Origin: Plasmodium relictum
Lineage: Eukaryota; Apicomplexa; Aconoidasida; Haemosporida; Plasmodiidae
Length of the DNA stretch: 64,000 nucleotides
Assembly (NCBI RefSeq): GCF_900005765.1
Contig: NC_041687.1
Coordinates: 62,001-126,000 of the forward strand
Direction: 5' to 3'
Positions 1 to 15,837 of the stretch are shown piece after piece. Under the pieces are notes generated by a model. That model was not told where the DNA came from. It did not search any database and worked only from the letters and a program-made list of their open reading frames with translations. The translations under genes and the position numbers were made by a program. How positions within the stretch are numbered: the first letter of the stretch is position 1; each line of letters opens with the position of its first letter.

Positions 1-3525
<3,525 letters not shown>

Positions 3526-3825
3526 TTATTTTTATTTTTTCAAAATTGCCAATTTTTTTTTTATTTTCCATATATATTTAAAAACATTTTTTTTTTTTTA
3601 AATATATATATATATATATATTTATGTATTTACGAACTCATTTAAATTCACTTATTGTTTTTTTTTTTTTTTTTATTAATAAATAAAAATAAAAAAAAAA
3701 ATTTTTAAATAAAAATAAAAATGAAAAAAATGTTAATATTTTAATAATATAAATTGGTTAAAACAAAAACACACATTTGATTAAAATAAATTATACAATT
3801 ATATTTTTATATTGTAAAATAAATA

Positions 3826-3879
<54 letters not shown>

Positions 3880-4302
3880 CAATATATTTTATAAATCCTT
3901 TAAGAAATAATTTTTTTTTTATAGTGAATTTGAATTTTTTTTTTTTTCATAATAAATTTGAATCTCTTTATTTCTTTTGTAATTAAAATTTTTAAATTTC
4001 CTTTTTTTATTTATAATAAATGTTTTATTTTTTATCAATTAATCTTTCAAATATATATATTTTCTTAATTTTTTTTTTTTTTTTCATATGTACAGTAAAA
4101 ATTTTTAAGCTACCTATAAATGTGATCAAAATAATTGTATATAAAATTAGTTTTTTATAACAATTTTCCTATATATATATTTATACAAATATAAATATTT
4201 AATTTATAGCATAAAGATTTAAATACATTTTAAAAATTACCATAAATAAAAATGATTATATGCACATAATTTATTTTTATTTATAAGGGCATTCAACGAA
4301 AT

Positions 4303-4352
<50 letters not shown>

Positions 4353-5437
4353 CAATATATATTTATTTTAATAAATTAAAATAATTTAGTTTCTCTTTTA
4401 TGAAGTTGTATAATTTTTTATGTAACAATATTTTATTATATTTTTTATCTTTTTTTATATGTTTTAAGAACTGTTTTTTCAAATCAATATTTCAAGGAAA
4501 AAGAATTTTATTAAATCAAAAAAAAACTGCATGTTTAGTATACAAAAATCCTTTGTAATATATAAAATTAACGAAATATTATATATATATATATATATTA
4601 ATTCTATTTATTTTCTATAAGTATAGAAGTAATAGAAAATGTTTTTTTTAATTTATTGAATATGTAATTTTTTTATATAATTTTCATTAAAAAAGAAAAA
4701 AAAATATAAAAAAAAAAAAAATCTCAAGAACGTTGAGTGGTATCCTAATATGAAATGTATTAAATCGAATAATAAAATATACAAATAAGTTAAATGGTTG
4801 CAATACATTATCACTTTTTTAAAATAATTATAACGTATATACGAATATAAATAAACATATTTATTATTTATTTACCATTTTTTCATATATATATTTTGTT
4901 CATCTCTTTTTAAATTTAAAAAAAAAAAAGTACCAAAAAACTATTTTTTTGTAGTATAAAAATACATAGTAAATTTAAAGGGTAACATAAAAAGAAAATT
5001 TATCTTTATGTATAAAAAATATACATGCATTTATATATGGTTGTAACTTTTTTGTAAATATACATAATTATTTCTTAGTGTATATATTTTTTGATCATTA
5101 TTATAAATATATCTTATAAGAAATATAACTTAAAATGTTTTAAATTAAGGAAATGTAAATTTGAATTATACTCAATTTTTAATTGGTTTAAAAAAAAAAA
5201 AAAAAGGAACTTAAAAAGAGTACAAAAAAATAAAAAAAAGTATTCTATAAATATATACAAAATCATTTATTTTTAATAGCAAAAAAAAAAGAAAAACATT
5301 AAGATTTATAAATGCAATTTTTTAAAAAGAAAAGTATTTTATATACAATAATGAATAAATAAATGTATGTATATAATTTTAATATAATTAAATTCAAATT
5401 ATTAAATATATCAATGATAAATTCAATATTTAAATAT
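3526..5437. other. Intergenic: SNF2L 5' region and downstream side of the F-BAR gene
   Basis: 1.9 kb with no coding signal that I can support. It should contain the SNF2L promoter and 5' UTR and the 3' UTR of the next minus-strand gene. It carries two long (TA)n microsatellites, at about 3829-3875 and 4304-4348, and many homopolymer runs. Short frames here are homopolymer or TA-repeat artefacts. Confidence 0.7.
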
Positions 5438-8400
5438 TTAAAACTTTTTCATAATTTTTTTATTTTCATCATTCAGAAAGTTATTATAATATTGAAGATA
5501 ATATTTTTTATATTCTGTATTTATATTATTTGTATCCATCTTAATATAATTTAGAGTAATATTTTTATTAGTTGCTATATCAATTATCTGAAAAAAATAT
5601 TTTCGTGAAATTGGATCATTTTTCAAGTTAAAATAATGAAATATTTTATTTAGTAACAAACCTATTTGATTAATAGATAACCCAAAATCAATCATACTAT
5701 TATAAAAATTAAAATATTTAAAAAAAAAAAAATATTTTTTAATTAATGATTCTTTGTTTTCATAACGTAATTTTTCTAATAAAATAATTTCTTGTATTAT
5801 TTCGGATATTATAACTAAAAAACTAACTTCCCAAAACTTTATGTTATTCCACAAACTGTGTGAATATAAAAATTTATGTAAAAAAATTTTCTGCTTTTTG
5901 CAATTATTTGAATCATTGATACTTTCACTTTTTATACTTTTTTCATTTGTTTTATTTTCTTCTAATATGCTACTTTTAGTTTTCTTACAAGTTTCATCAT
6001 TTTTATTAAAACAATTTTTTGTATTTGAATTTATTTCTTCTTGATCTTCTATATACTTATTATTTGTATTTTCATGTGTGTTTCTAGTATTTACATTATT
6101 ATCATTTATATTTTTTTCAATTACTTCTTTTGTATAATCTTTGTTTCTATTATTTAAATTTACATTAATTTCATTATTTAATTCATTTTTCTCATTTTTA
6201 TTGCATTCGTATATATTTACAATATTCTTACTTTTTGTATGCATTTGATTAACTTTAGAAAATATCTTTGCATTTTTTGCTTTAAAAGAACTGTTTTTAG
6301 AATTTTCATTTTCATCAGAAGAATATTTATCTTTTGTATTTTTTATTAAATTCATGTCACTACTTTTTTTATTGCATACTACATTCAGATCTTTATTTGA
6401 TAAGGAATTTTTTCTTTTTTCAAAAAGAGAATATGAATACTTTTGCAATAATAAATTTATATTAATAATATTATTATTTTCAATTTCAAAATAAAAATTT
6501 TCTGCTGCAACCAAAATATAAATAGATGACCAATAATCTACATATAAATTACAATAATCTAAAAATATTAATATTATTTTTGCAAGTATAACTATACTCT
6601 TAAGAAAAATAAAATTTACCCTTTTTTTTTTAATTAAGTTTATTAAGCATTCACAAAATATGAACCTATTATTATAAACATTAAAATATTTTGTAACATT
6701 AAATTCTGATATTCTATCAAAATTACCAATGAATAAACTTTTTAGATAAAAATTAAAAAAAATTTCCATTTTTTTAAAATTGTTATTTACATTATCTAAT
6801 AAACTATCCGCGTCATTTTCTCCACTACTAACACTATCTGAACTATTTTCTTTTTTCTTTTCATATATATTTTTTATAAAAGAATAACTATAATCAGATT
6901 CATTATTTGTATCACTATTAAGGTAGTCATTTTTATAACCTTTTATATCATCATTACTGTTATTGGTATCGTTCGAAGTATCAAAAATGATATTGCTATT
7001 ATTTTTTTTTTTTTCATTTTCATTTTTCGTTGTTTCCTCTATATAATTATTTTTTTGATTATTTTTTTTAATAGATTCTTTTTCAAAATTTGTATTTTTA
7101 CAATTTAAATTATCTTTTCCATTTTCATAAATTATATCTTTCTCTTCCATACACTTTTTTTCATCTTTATCACTTTTACTTAATATATTATTTTTAATTG
7201 ACGTGCCATTTTCTTCACATAATTTTTCTTGTCTATCAAAATTTATATCCATATATAATTCTTTATCTGATCTAATATAGTGATTTATATATGTATCTGT
7301 TTTTATGCATAAATTTCCTTTTTTATGAGCATCTATATCATATAATTCAGAAATGTTGCTTTTATTTATTATCATATTTTCTTCTTCAAAGCATTCCTTA
7401 TTATTATAATTACTCTCATCTACTTTTTCTATCTCCTCATGTAAAACTATATTTCGACCTACTTTTTCTTCATATAATGGTATATTTCCTTCCTCATTTT
7501 CTTCTTCTAAATCATCATTTATACTTTCTTTTTTATTAAAAAAAACAATTTCATTAAAAATGTTAGAATATAAAGTATTAAAATTTTCTGCATTTTTTTT
7601 ATTATTATTTTGAATGAAATTTTTATAAATATCTATATTAAAAAAAGTTGAAATTATATTGTTATATTTATTTTTGGTATCTTTTAAATAATCGTTTTCC
7701 ATAGTATTTTCTTTAGATTTATTAAGAGAACTATCTTTTTTCACATAATTTAATTCATTTAAGTAATCGATTAGCATAGGCCATGATACTATGTTATTAA
7801 AAAATATTGCATCTTCAATTTCGTTTTTAATTCCTTTATTATGTAATGAACAATATTCTTCTATTTCTCCATATGCATCAATATCTTTGAATACATCTAT
7901 ACAATTATTAAGATCATATTGAACATTTCTTATGTAAGATGTAAAAAAAATTAAATATTTCATAATATTATCTTTTATGCATGAAATTCTTTTGTAATCC
8001 ATTGATTCAAGTGAATATAAAATACTTTTTAATCTCTTTTCTTTTTTTAATTCAACTTCATTTATAATGTTTATTGTGTTTTTATATTCATATTCCTTCT
8101 TTTTAGCTAATAAATATTTATTTATACAAATATTTGATAATTCTATTCTTTTTAAAGGATGATAGTATGTACTATTATGAAAAACATGAATAGATTCTAT
8201 TAATGTTTCATATGCTTTTACACAATTTTCAATGTATTTTACACTCTCTTTTTTTGTTCTTTCTACTATTTTTTCGTTTTCAATACCATCAATTTTTATT
8301 TGATCAAAAACATTTTTATGATTAACTAAAGTGGTATTTAATGTATTATTTAATATTTCACATTCAACATAATTAACAAAATCTTTAATTTGTTCACATC

Positions 8401-9042
8401 TCCTCTCAATATTCTTTTTTAAACTAAAAATTCCATTTTTAATACCTGATGATTCATGTTTAAACTCTTTAAATATATTACATAAATTTCGTAAATTACT
8501 TTCATATTCTTTTTCTATTCGAATAATTTCAACAAATATTCTACTTAAATGCTCACAGCACTTTCTACCTTCTTCTACTCGTTTTAAAGCTTTCTTCCAA
8601 TCATAAGTGCTGAAAATTTTTTTTTTTTAAATTTTAATTAATGAAATTTAAAATGATATATTTATATTTTATGTGCATTTCTATTGATATATATATATAT
8701 ATATATTTAATCACTAAAATAATTTTTAAAATAGTTATAAAAATATTGTGTAACATCCTTTTTTATTTTTATTTTTTTAGTAAAGAATAACAAAGATAGA
8801 ATACAATAAAGTATTAGTATTAATTAAAAAATTTAAATATATATATGTATATATATATTTCATTTAATATTTTTTTGTATATTAAATAAAATGATTTGTA
8901 AAAGTTTAAACATAATATTTTTTTCTATAACTTACAATGTGTTTTCAAAGTTTCTTAAATCTTTTTCCTTTGATTCATTTTTAATTTCTTCTTTTGAATT
9001 AACTTCATTATGTTCATTTTCACTTTTTTCAATATATTCCAT
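5438..9042 (-). CDS. F-BAR/FCH-domain-like protein with a C-terminal conserved region (2 exons)
   Basis: Exon 1 is 9042-8936 and exon 2 is 8609-5438. The donor GTAAG follows 8936 and the acceptor CAG precedes 8609. The phase-2 junction keeps the frame, giving about 1092 residues. Residues about 38-300 start with W-K-x-A-L-K-R and continue as a long charged helix. EEGRKCCEHLSRIFVEIIRI followed by EKEYESNLRNLC matches the start of F-BAR/FCH domains (PACSIN, FCHO, CIP4 class), which bind and curve membranes as dimers. Residues about 330-900 are mostly Asn/Lys/Glu low complexity. A hydrophobic helical block lies at about 645-740. A further block near 955 reads SLWNNIKFWEVSF, which resembles the W-x-FW motif of the SBF2/KIAA0513-type domain. 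The F-BAR call is inference from pattern. The start ATG at 9042 is the first in frame, but an additional upstream exon cannot be excluded. Confidence 0.75.
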
Positions 9043-10515
9043 TTCTTTTATTCTTTTTGAATTGTCTCCTATTCTTACAAATAAGTAGAAAATTAAATAA
9101 TGACAAAATATTTTTAAAAAACAAAAAAAATAAGGAAAATAAATAGTAAGAAAATCTAATTTAGCAAAAGAAGTGATTAAAATAAAGCATTATACATATT
9201 TTTATTAAAAAAAAAAGCCTTTTTTTTTTTTAAGTAGTTGACAATCCTTCATTTATTTGAAATAAAAGAAATATAAAAATAAATAAATGTATATATATAT
9301 ATAATTTGTTATTTTTCTCTTTAAAAACTTAGAGTAATTTAAAAAAGCTACACATTCAATATATGTATATATATAATTGGAAACTTTTTGTTTTTTATTT
9401 TAGTTAAAATTTACTTAAGAAAAATTAATTACAAATATGATATTGTTAAATTCATCTTATTTTTTTTTTTTGATCTTTTAAAAAAAAAAAAAAGAAAAAG
9501 AAAAAGAAAAAGAAAAAGAAAAAGATATTTAAACAATAATATCAAATATGAATAAATAAAAATTAAGTTTTCAATATTGTTAAAAAATGTATACACATGA
9601 AATGTTAAAATAGTTCAAAATTTTTTTTATTATTTCATGGTTGTTCTTTATTTATTCTTTATCTTGCACATCAAAATATCTGGTTTTATGTTTACAAAAA
9701 TTTCAGCATTTTATTTTTTTATATGGCTTAGCAATATGATAATTTCTTAATATATATATGTTCCCATTTTGTTTTATTTATTTATTTTTTTTTTTTTTAA
9801 ATCAATTTTTTGTAGTTTCTAAAAAATCTTATATTCTCATCCAAAAACAATAAAAAAACTGATATTGTGAATATTAAAAAAAAATTAAAAAAAAAAAAAT
9901 AAAAAAAAAACTAAAATATATAATTAAACTATTGTATTAAAAAAAAAAAAAAATAGTGTAAATTTAAATAATATAAATATGCAAAAAAATTTTTAAGAAT
10001 TTAATAAAAAAAAAAAATTCACTTTTTTACTTGTAATATTTTTTTTTTAATTTTTTGTGAAATAATGAAATTTCTATTTTCAAATATTATGTATCCATTT
10101 TTATAGAATAATTAAAAAAAATTAAAAGGAGATCAATTTACATAATTGATTTTATTAGAATTATCTTCTAGTTCATATGTATGTATTTCCATTTTAGATT
10201 TTTTTATATATTATATATATGCATAAAATAATTAATATCTGTTTAGAATGATACATTAATAAAAATTAAAAATATATGATATTTCTATTTAAAAAGAAAG
10301 AAATACACGAAACATATTTTTATAAAAATAAATATCTGTGATATAATTTTATTTAAATTTTTTTTTTTTTTTTTTTATGTATTTTATTAGAATAAAAATA
10401 GTATATAAGAGATCGTATATTCCTATATTAAAAATTTTACCTCTTTTAATTTGATAAAATTAGATTAAAGCAAAATATAATTCTAAGGAAAAAAAAAAAT
10501 AAAAAAAAGGGAAAA
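9043..10515. other. Divergent intergenic region (F-BAR gene / P5-like gene)
   Basis: 1.5 kb between divergently transcribed genes, so it should hold both promoters. I see no coding frame. It contains a hexanucleotide AAAAAG repeat (about six units, 9490-9524) and many poly(A)/poly(T) runs. Confidence 0.6.
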
Positions 10516-11938
10516 ATGAAAGTTTATTTTTTATTTTTTCTCTCTTTATTTTTTTGTAATACTTTTAATGCTTCCTTATTGGAATCCATAAAGCATGACC
10601 TTCAAATAATAAATAATGAAAATTTTAATACAGTTGTAAATAAATTTAGAAATGAAAAGGTTTTTGTTATTTTATTTTTTAAAAATGCAAATAAAAATAT
10701 AAAAAATGTTATTAAAGAGTACAATGATGTTGCAACAAAATATAAAGGGATCATAACATTTTGCATAGCTGATTGTGATATAAATTCCTCAATGTGTGAA
10801 AATGAATTATCACTTTATGTACCTGATTATAAAAACAGCAATACACATCATTTTTTGGTATATCCAATCAATCCAATGCCTAAATTTCTATTTAATGAAG
10901 AAGTAACTGAAAGTAATATAAAAAAATATACTTACTTAATTCCATCTAAAATAGAGATAATTAAAGATGAAAAAGACTTTAACGTTTTTATTTCTAAGCA
11001 TGAAAATATTCCTAAAGTTTTAATTTTTAGTAATAAAAAAAAACCAAATTATATTTTGAATGCTTTGAGTAATAGTTTTAATAAAAAGTTAATGTTTTGT
11101 TATATAAACAGCGAAATGCAAGAATTAGTTAATAAATATAACATTAAAAATTTTCCAAGTATAATAATATTAAAAAAAAATAAGGTAATTGATACATATA
11201 AAGGAAAACACAATTATATTAATATGTTTGATTGGTTAAATGTTCATTCAGAAACTTTTGTTCTTGGTGGAGGTTTTGATATCTCTCCAGATAAGGCAAA
11301 TGAAAAACCTTGGAAATTTGAACTCATACCCCAATTTACAAAATTATCTCATGGAGATATTTGTTTTAAAAAAGCAGACAAAGGGTTGTGTTTAATTTAC
11401 CTAAAAGAAGGAGATAAATTAGAAAAAAGTGAAATTGATATGCTTCTTTCATTAAAAGAAAAATTTAAACCACATATAGATGGAAGGTTTTTAAAGAAAA
11501 AAAAAAAAAAAAAAAATAAATAAATAATGCTTACTAATGTATAATAATAAATATTTATATTTTTAAGACTATATATTTTCCTTTTTTTCCTTTCTTATTT
11601 TATTTTTTAATTTAATATTTCATATATTTTTTATTTTTATTTTTTTAAACAGAGGAATTAACTTTAGATTTATGTGGATTGATATAGCCTTGGAAACAAA
11701 TTTTCGCTCATTATTTGATTTTAATAAATATCCATCTGTTGTTGTTTTTAATCCTTACAAAAGAATTCGATATGCAAAATTAAACGATGATTTAATTGCT
11801 ACTCAAGAAAATATTGAAAAATTATTAGAAAAAATATCAGGTGGGGACGCAAAATTTACCATGTTAAAGGGACAAGTATTACCAGAATTTGTTCAAGGAA
11901 ATGACAATACTAAATCAAATGAAAAGGATGAATTATAA
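10516..11938 (+). CDS. P5/PDI-like thioredoxin-fold ER protein, no CXXC, C-terminal KDEL (2 exons)
   Basis: Exons 10516-11486 and 11653-11938 encode 418 residues; the intron splits an Arg codon. Residues 1-19 form a signal peptide and the last four are KDEL, so the protein should be retained in the ER lumen. A first thioredoxin-like domain (about 25-150) has FFKNANKNI (54-62) where PDIs have WCGHC, so both catalytic Cys are absent. A second thioredoxin-like unit (about 155-245) keeps the cis-Pro loop (NFPS). The C-terminal part (about 270-400), with KYPSVVVFNPYKRIRYAKL, resembles the C-terminal domain of PDIA6/P5. It is therefore probably a redox-inactive chaperone or scaffold of the PDI family rather than an oxidoreductase. 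The family-level call is good; the function is inferred. Confidence 0.87.
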
Positions 11939-12615
11939 AATATATATATATATATATACGAATTTTTTTTTATTTTTTTAACGAATAAAATATATTTTAC
12001 CATTCATATATTTTAAAAAGTTATTGTTATGGTTTCTTACTAAACACTTTTTTTCAAATAAAACATAAGATTATAAATACACACTTATTTTGTGTTTTTA
12101 CTATAAAAAAAGAAAAAACATGAACTATGAATGCATTAAAAAAAAAAAAAAAAAATATTACATGTTTATTTGTTATAATATCAATAAAATAATTATATAT
12201 AGGGCTTTCTTCAAAATTAAGAGTATTTTATTAATTTCTCATATTCTACAAAAATTATCATTGATTTCCTCAAATTAAAAAAAAACAAACTCAAAAACAA
12301 ATATAGGAAAATAAACAAAAATAAAAATATTAAATATACCAAAAAAGAAAAGTAAAAAAATAAAAATGAAAAGTACTATTAAATGTTACCTAAATAATAC
12401 TTTGTAATCTCTAAAAATTTTCATAAAAAATATATATCTTTTTATTAGACAACTTTTTATGATTTTTAAAATTAATACCTTTTATAATGTTATTTTTTTT
12501 TTAACTAATGAATAATTTTTTTTTTTTTTTTTTAATGTAATTCATCATTAAAAAAAAAACAATAAATCATATTTAATCAATATTATGAGTGATTTTTTTT
12601 TTTTTTTTTTTTAAT
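11939..12615. other. Convergent intergenic region
   Basis: About 680 bp between the 3' ends of the P5-like gene (plus) and the WD40 gene (minus). It is homopolymer-rich, with 3' UTR and polyadenylation regions only; nothing else is seen. Confidence 0.6.
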
Positions 12616-14262
12616 TTATAATTGATCTATCAAGTATTTTTTAACGTCCCAACACTTAATTGTTTGATCCCATGAGGCGGATAAAATAATATTGTTTGAC
12701 CACTCCATTGAAGAAACTCTATTTCTGTGATTTAGCATAGATAAGGTTGAATTTTTTAATTTTGTTTTTTGTATAAAATTTACTAAATCGTTATTTTGAA
12801 ATAAAATTTTTATATTGGAATCATTTAATTTATTTGAAAGTTTATCAGTATTCTTTATTATTTCATTTGATTTATTTAAATTAACTTTACTTGTCAATCT
12901 AAAATCATTATTTGTATAAGCGGAACAATGAAGTGGCTTAGTAATATTCAATTTATTATATGCTTTAATATTACTTATTTCTAATTTCTTCGCTTGTAGA
13001 TAGGTACTTTTTGAGTAGCTATCATTTTTAAAATTATTCAGAGTATCTTTTTTTTTATTTAGATTTTTTGTTTTTATGTTATTAAATAATTCATTTTTTG
13101 AAATAACTGATACTTTTTCTTCATTTAAACTCAGAACATTGGACGTTGATGTTCTTTTTTTATCTGGAATAATTTTTTCATATTTTTTATTACTATTTTT
13201 TAGAAGAAGAGATGGTTTTCTATTGGTATATTCAGATACAATAGAGCTTGATCGGCTACTTGACAAGATTTTTTTGTTTAATTCCAAGAAATTTTTACCA
13301 ATTTTTCTACTTCTATTATCTTGTAATCTAGTAGTCATATTTTCTGTAAGAGAAGGAATAATTGAAGGAGTAATTAAAGAAGCAGAAATTTTATTTACTT
13401 TTTCAATATTATGATTGGTTTCCCACATTTTTATACTTCCATTATCAGAAGAAGAACAAAAATGGAGAAAATTATCAGAAAAAGATATAAATCGAATTGG
13501 TGACGTATGCCCAATGTATATTTCTAAAGGTTTCCTTTCATCAAGGAATCTCAAATCAAATTTTTTTATTAGACAATCAGATCCACCTGAATATAAATAA
13601 TTGTTATATGAAAATAATGAATTAATAGAATATTTTGAATGCAAATTATTATTTTGATGAACAGGTGAGGTATGTCTAAAATCAAAAAATAGCACATTTC
13701 CTTTATGTGTACTAAAAATATGCATTTTGTGGTTCATATTATATGTACAGCAATTTAAACAATCACCTAATTCTTCATATCTATAAATATTTTTTTTTTT
13801 ATTTAAATCCATTAAGCATATTGATCCATCTTTACATCCATAAGTAACTTTATCTTCATCAAAATAATTTATACAAAATATAGAATTGCATTTACTAGCA
13901 AAGTTTTCTATAATTTTATTTTTCTCTATATCTATTAAACATATGTTATTATTTTTATTAGTCATACCCACACACAAGTATTTTTTCTTGTTATTATAGC
14001 TAGAACATAATATTGGATAGTCTAACTTTATATTTCTTAAGTTTTTTCTATTTTCTATATTCCATAATGAAACAAAACAATCATGAGAAACCGTTACAAA
14101 TTTACTTTCATTTATTACATGTATTCCTTCTATAGAATTATTATGGCCTTTAAAACTCCATGTTGGTTTTATATTGCTAGGTAGCTTATGCTCAAAAAAA
14201 TTTTCATTATTTTCTAATTCAAATATGTAATCTTCACTTGATAAATAATTTCTAACTTCCAT
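12616..14262 (-). CDS. WD40-repeat protein, 548 aa, single exon
   Basis: A single-exon WD40 beta-propeller protein. N-terminal blades run from about residue 30 to 290, including GHNNSIEGIHV...DCFVSLWNIE, a degenerate blade around NICLIDIE, GNVLFFDFR, SGGSDCLIKKFDLR and GHTSPIRFISF...NGSIKMWE. Residues about 291-505 form a Ser/Asn/Lys-rich linker. The final blade (about 510-545, HRNRVSSMEW...SASWDQTIKCWDV) would close the propeller, so the linker is probably an insertion between blades. No catalytic domain is present, and WD40 proteins usually act as scaffolds. I do not recognise a specific orthologue. The start ATG at 14262 is followed at once by a conserved-looking acidic N-terminus. Confidence 0.88.
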   Translation of the reverse strand: MEVRNYLSSEDYIFELENNENFFEHKLPSNIKPTWSFKGHNNSIEGIHVINESKFVTVSHDCFVSLWNIENRKNLRNIKLDYPILCSSYNNKKKYLCVGMTNKNNNICLIDIEKNKIIENFASKCNSIFCINYFDEDKVTYGCKDGSICLMDLNKKKNIYRYEELGDCLNCCTYNMNHKMHIFSTHKGNVLFFDFRHTSPVHQNNNLHSKYSINSLFSYNNYLYSGGSDCLIKKFDLRFLDERKPLEIYIGHTSPIRFISFSDNFLHFCSSSDNGSIKMWETNHNIEKVNKISASLITPSIIPSLTENMTTRLQDNRSRKIGKNFLELNKKILSSSRSSSIVSEYTNRKPSLLLKNSNKKYEKIIPDKKRTSTSNVLSLNEEKVSVISKNELFNNIKTKNLNKKKDTLNNFKNDSYSKSTYLQAKKLEISNIKAYNKLNITKPLHCSAYTNNDFRLTSKVNLNKSNEIIKNTDKLSNKLNDSNIKILFQNNDLVNFIQKTKLKNSTLSMLNHRNRVSSMEWSNNIILSASWDQTIKCWDVKKYLIDQL

Positions 14263-15837
14263 TTTATTTTTTTTTTTTTTAAATATACATATATATATAT
14301 TTATAAAAACATAAGAGAATAATTTTAATTTTCACTTTTTTCTTCTAAACTTTGCTAATATGCCTAAAAAGATGTACAATAAATTTTTTTTTCGTTTTTT
14401 TTTTTAAATATTTTGGTATATCTATAAAAATATGAGTCAAGTTATTTTTTTTCCCTTTTTAAAGATATTTTAGTTTGTATGAAAAATTATTAAAAAATAT
14501 TAAATAATTTATACATATATATATATGTTTATACCTCTTTTCTTTATAAAAAAAATATTTCTTCTATATCTTTAGACAAATGCAAGTTATAATAAAGGAA
14601 AAAAAAAAAAAAGAATAATATGATATAGCGGATCTAACTAAAATAGTTAAGATAACTTTTCTTAGTAATTGACATATGCATATGCACATATAAATATTTG
14701 TTCTTTTTTTTCCTTCTTTTTGATATTCATCTATTTTTATATCTTTTTTTACTATTTTTGTTTATATTTTTATTTTTATTTTTTTTTTTTTTTTTGAACC
14801 CAAAGTCAAATTACTATGTTATTTATACTAAAAATAAACATAAATTAGATAAAAAAAAAGTATAAAACTTAGAAAATAAAAAAAATATTTTAAATTTTTT
14901 TTAGTTTTATACTTTTTGAGCATCTACTTAAAAAAGTAATTTTAATTTTTTAATTTTCCTAGGTGTCTAATATATTATGAATTTCTTTTTTTTTTTCTAT
15001 TTTTTATTAATATATCATTAGCATAACATAGTTTTATACTAAGTGTTAATTATGATAATTAGTAATATTAAATAATTTTTATAATAACATAATTAAAATC
15101 CAATAAGTAAATGAAAAAAAAAAAATCATTCATTTTATATACATATATATCTATAGATATGAAGAATAAGCTATAATATACTTTTTTTTTTTTTTTTTTT
15201 CTAGAAATAATATACATACTATGCTTAAAATAATATATTTATATATATCACTGTAAAATAATAATATTTATCATTAAATAAAACAAATCTCATTATTTAT
15301 AGTAGTGTAGTGAACATAACTATTTTTATATTTTAATAAATACACTCTACATTTGTTAGTTTTATTTTCTAAATCTAAAACATTTTATATAGCTTTAAAT
15401 TATAAAAATTTGTTTTTAACTTATTTATAGTGGCTAATTTTAATCCTTTTATTTTTTATTTAACTTAAGGATTACTTTATGGAATATATTTTAATTTTTA
15501 TTTTATTTCTTTTTTTTTTTTACATTTTTATTTATTCTGCTTAAAATTCTCTTACCTCTAGACGTAGTATTAAGTTATGTGATTATTTAATTTAATTTTT
15601 TTTTTTTTTTTTGTCTATATCTAATCTTCATTTGCAATAATATACAATTGTATTGCATTCATTTTCTTCATAAAATTTTAGCCTTCTATAATGAAATATA
15701 AATAAAGTATTGTATATATTATGATATTATTTATAAGAAAGCTCACGAAACTATTTATTTATTTATAGATTTTATAGTTGAAACCTTATTATTTTTTCCT
15801 TTTATATATGCATATAATTATAAATAATACAAAATAA
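14263..15837. other. Divergent intergenic region (WD40 gene / radial-spoke gene)
   Basis: 1.6 kb between divergent start codons, expected to contain both promoters. I find no frame with coding character and no RNA gene. Several poly(T) tracts of 15-20 bases are present. Confidence 0.6.

Noticed and set aside
3777-3986. Plus-strand frame with a run of Ile-Tyr
   Set aside because: It is produced by the (TA)n microsatellite; no coding composition on either side.
13076-13600. Plus-strand frames opposite the WD40 gene
   Set aside because: Antisense shadows of a well-supported minus-strand coding region.
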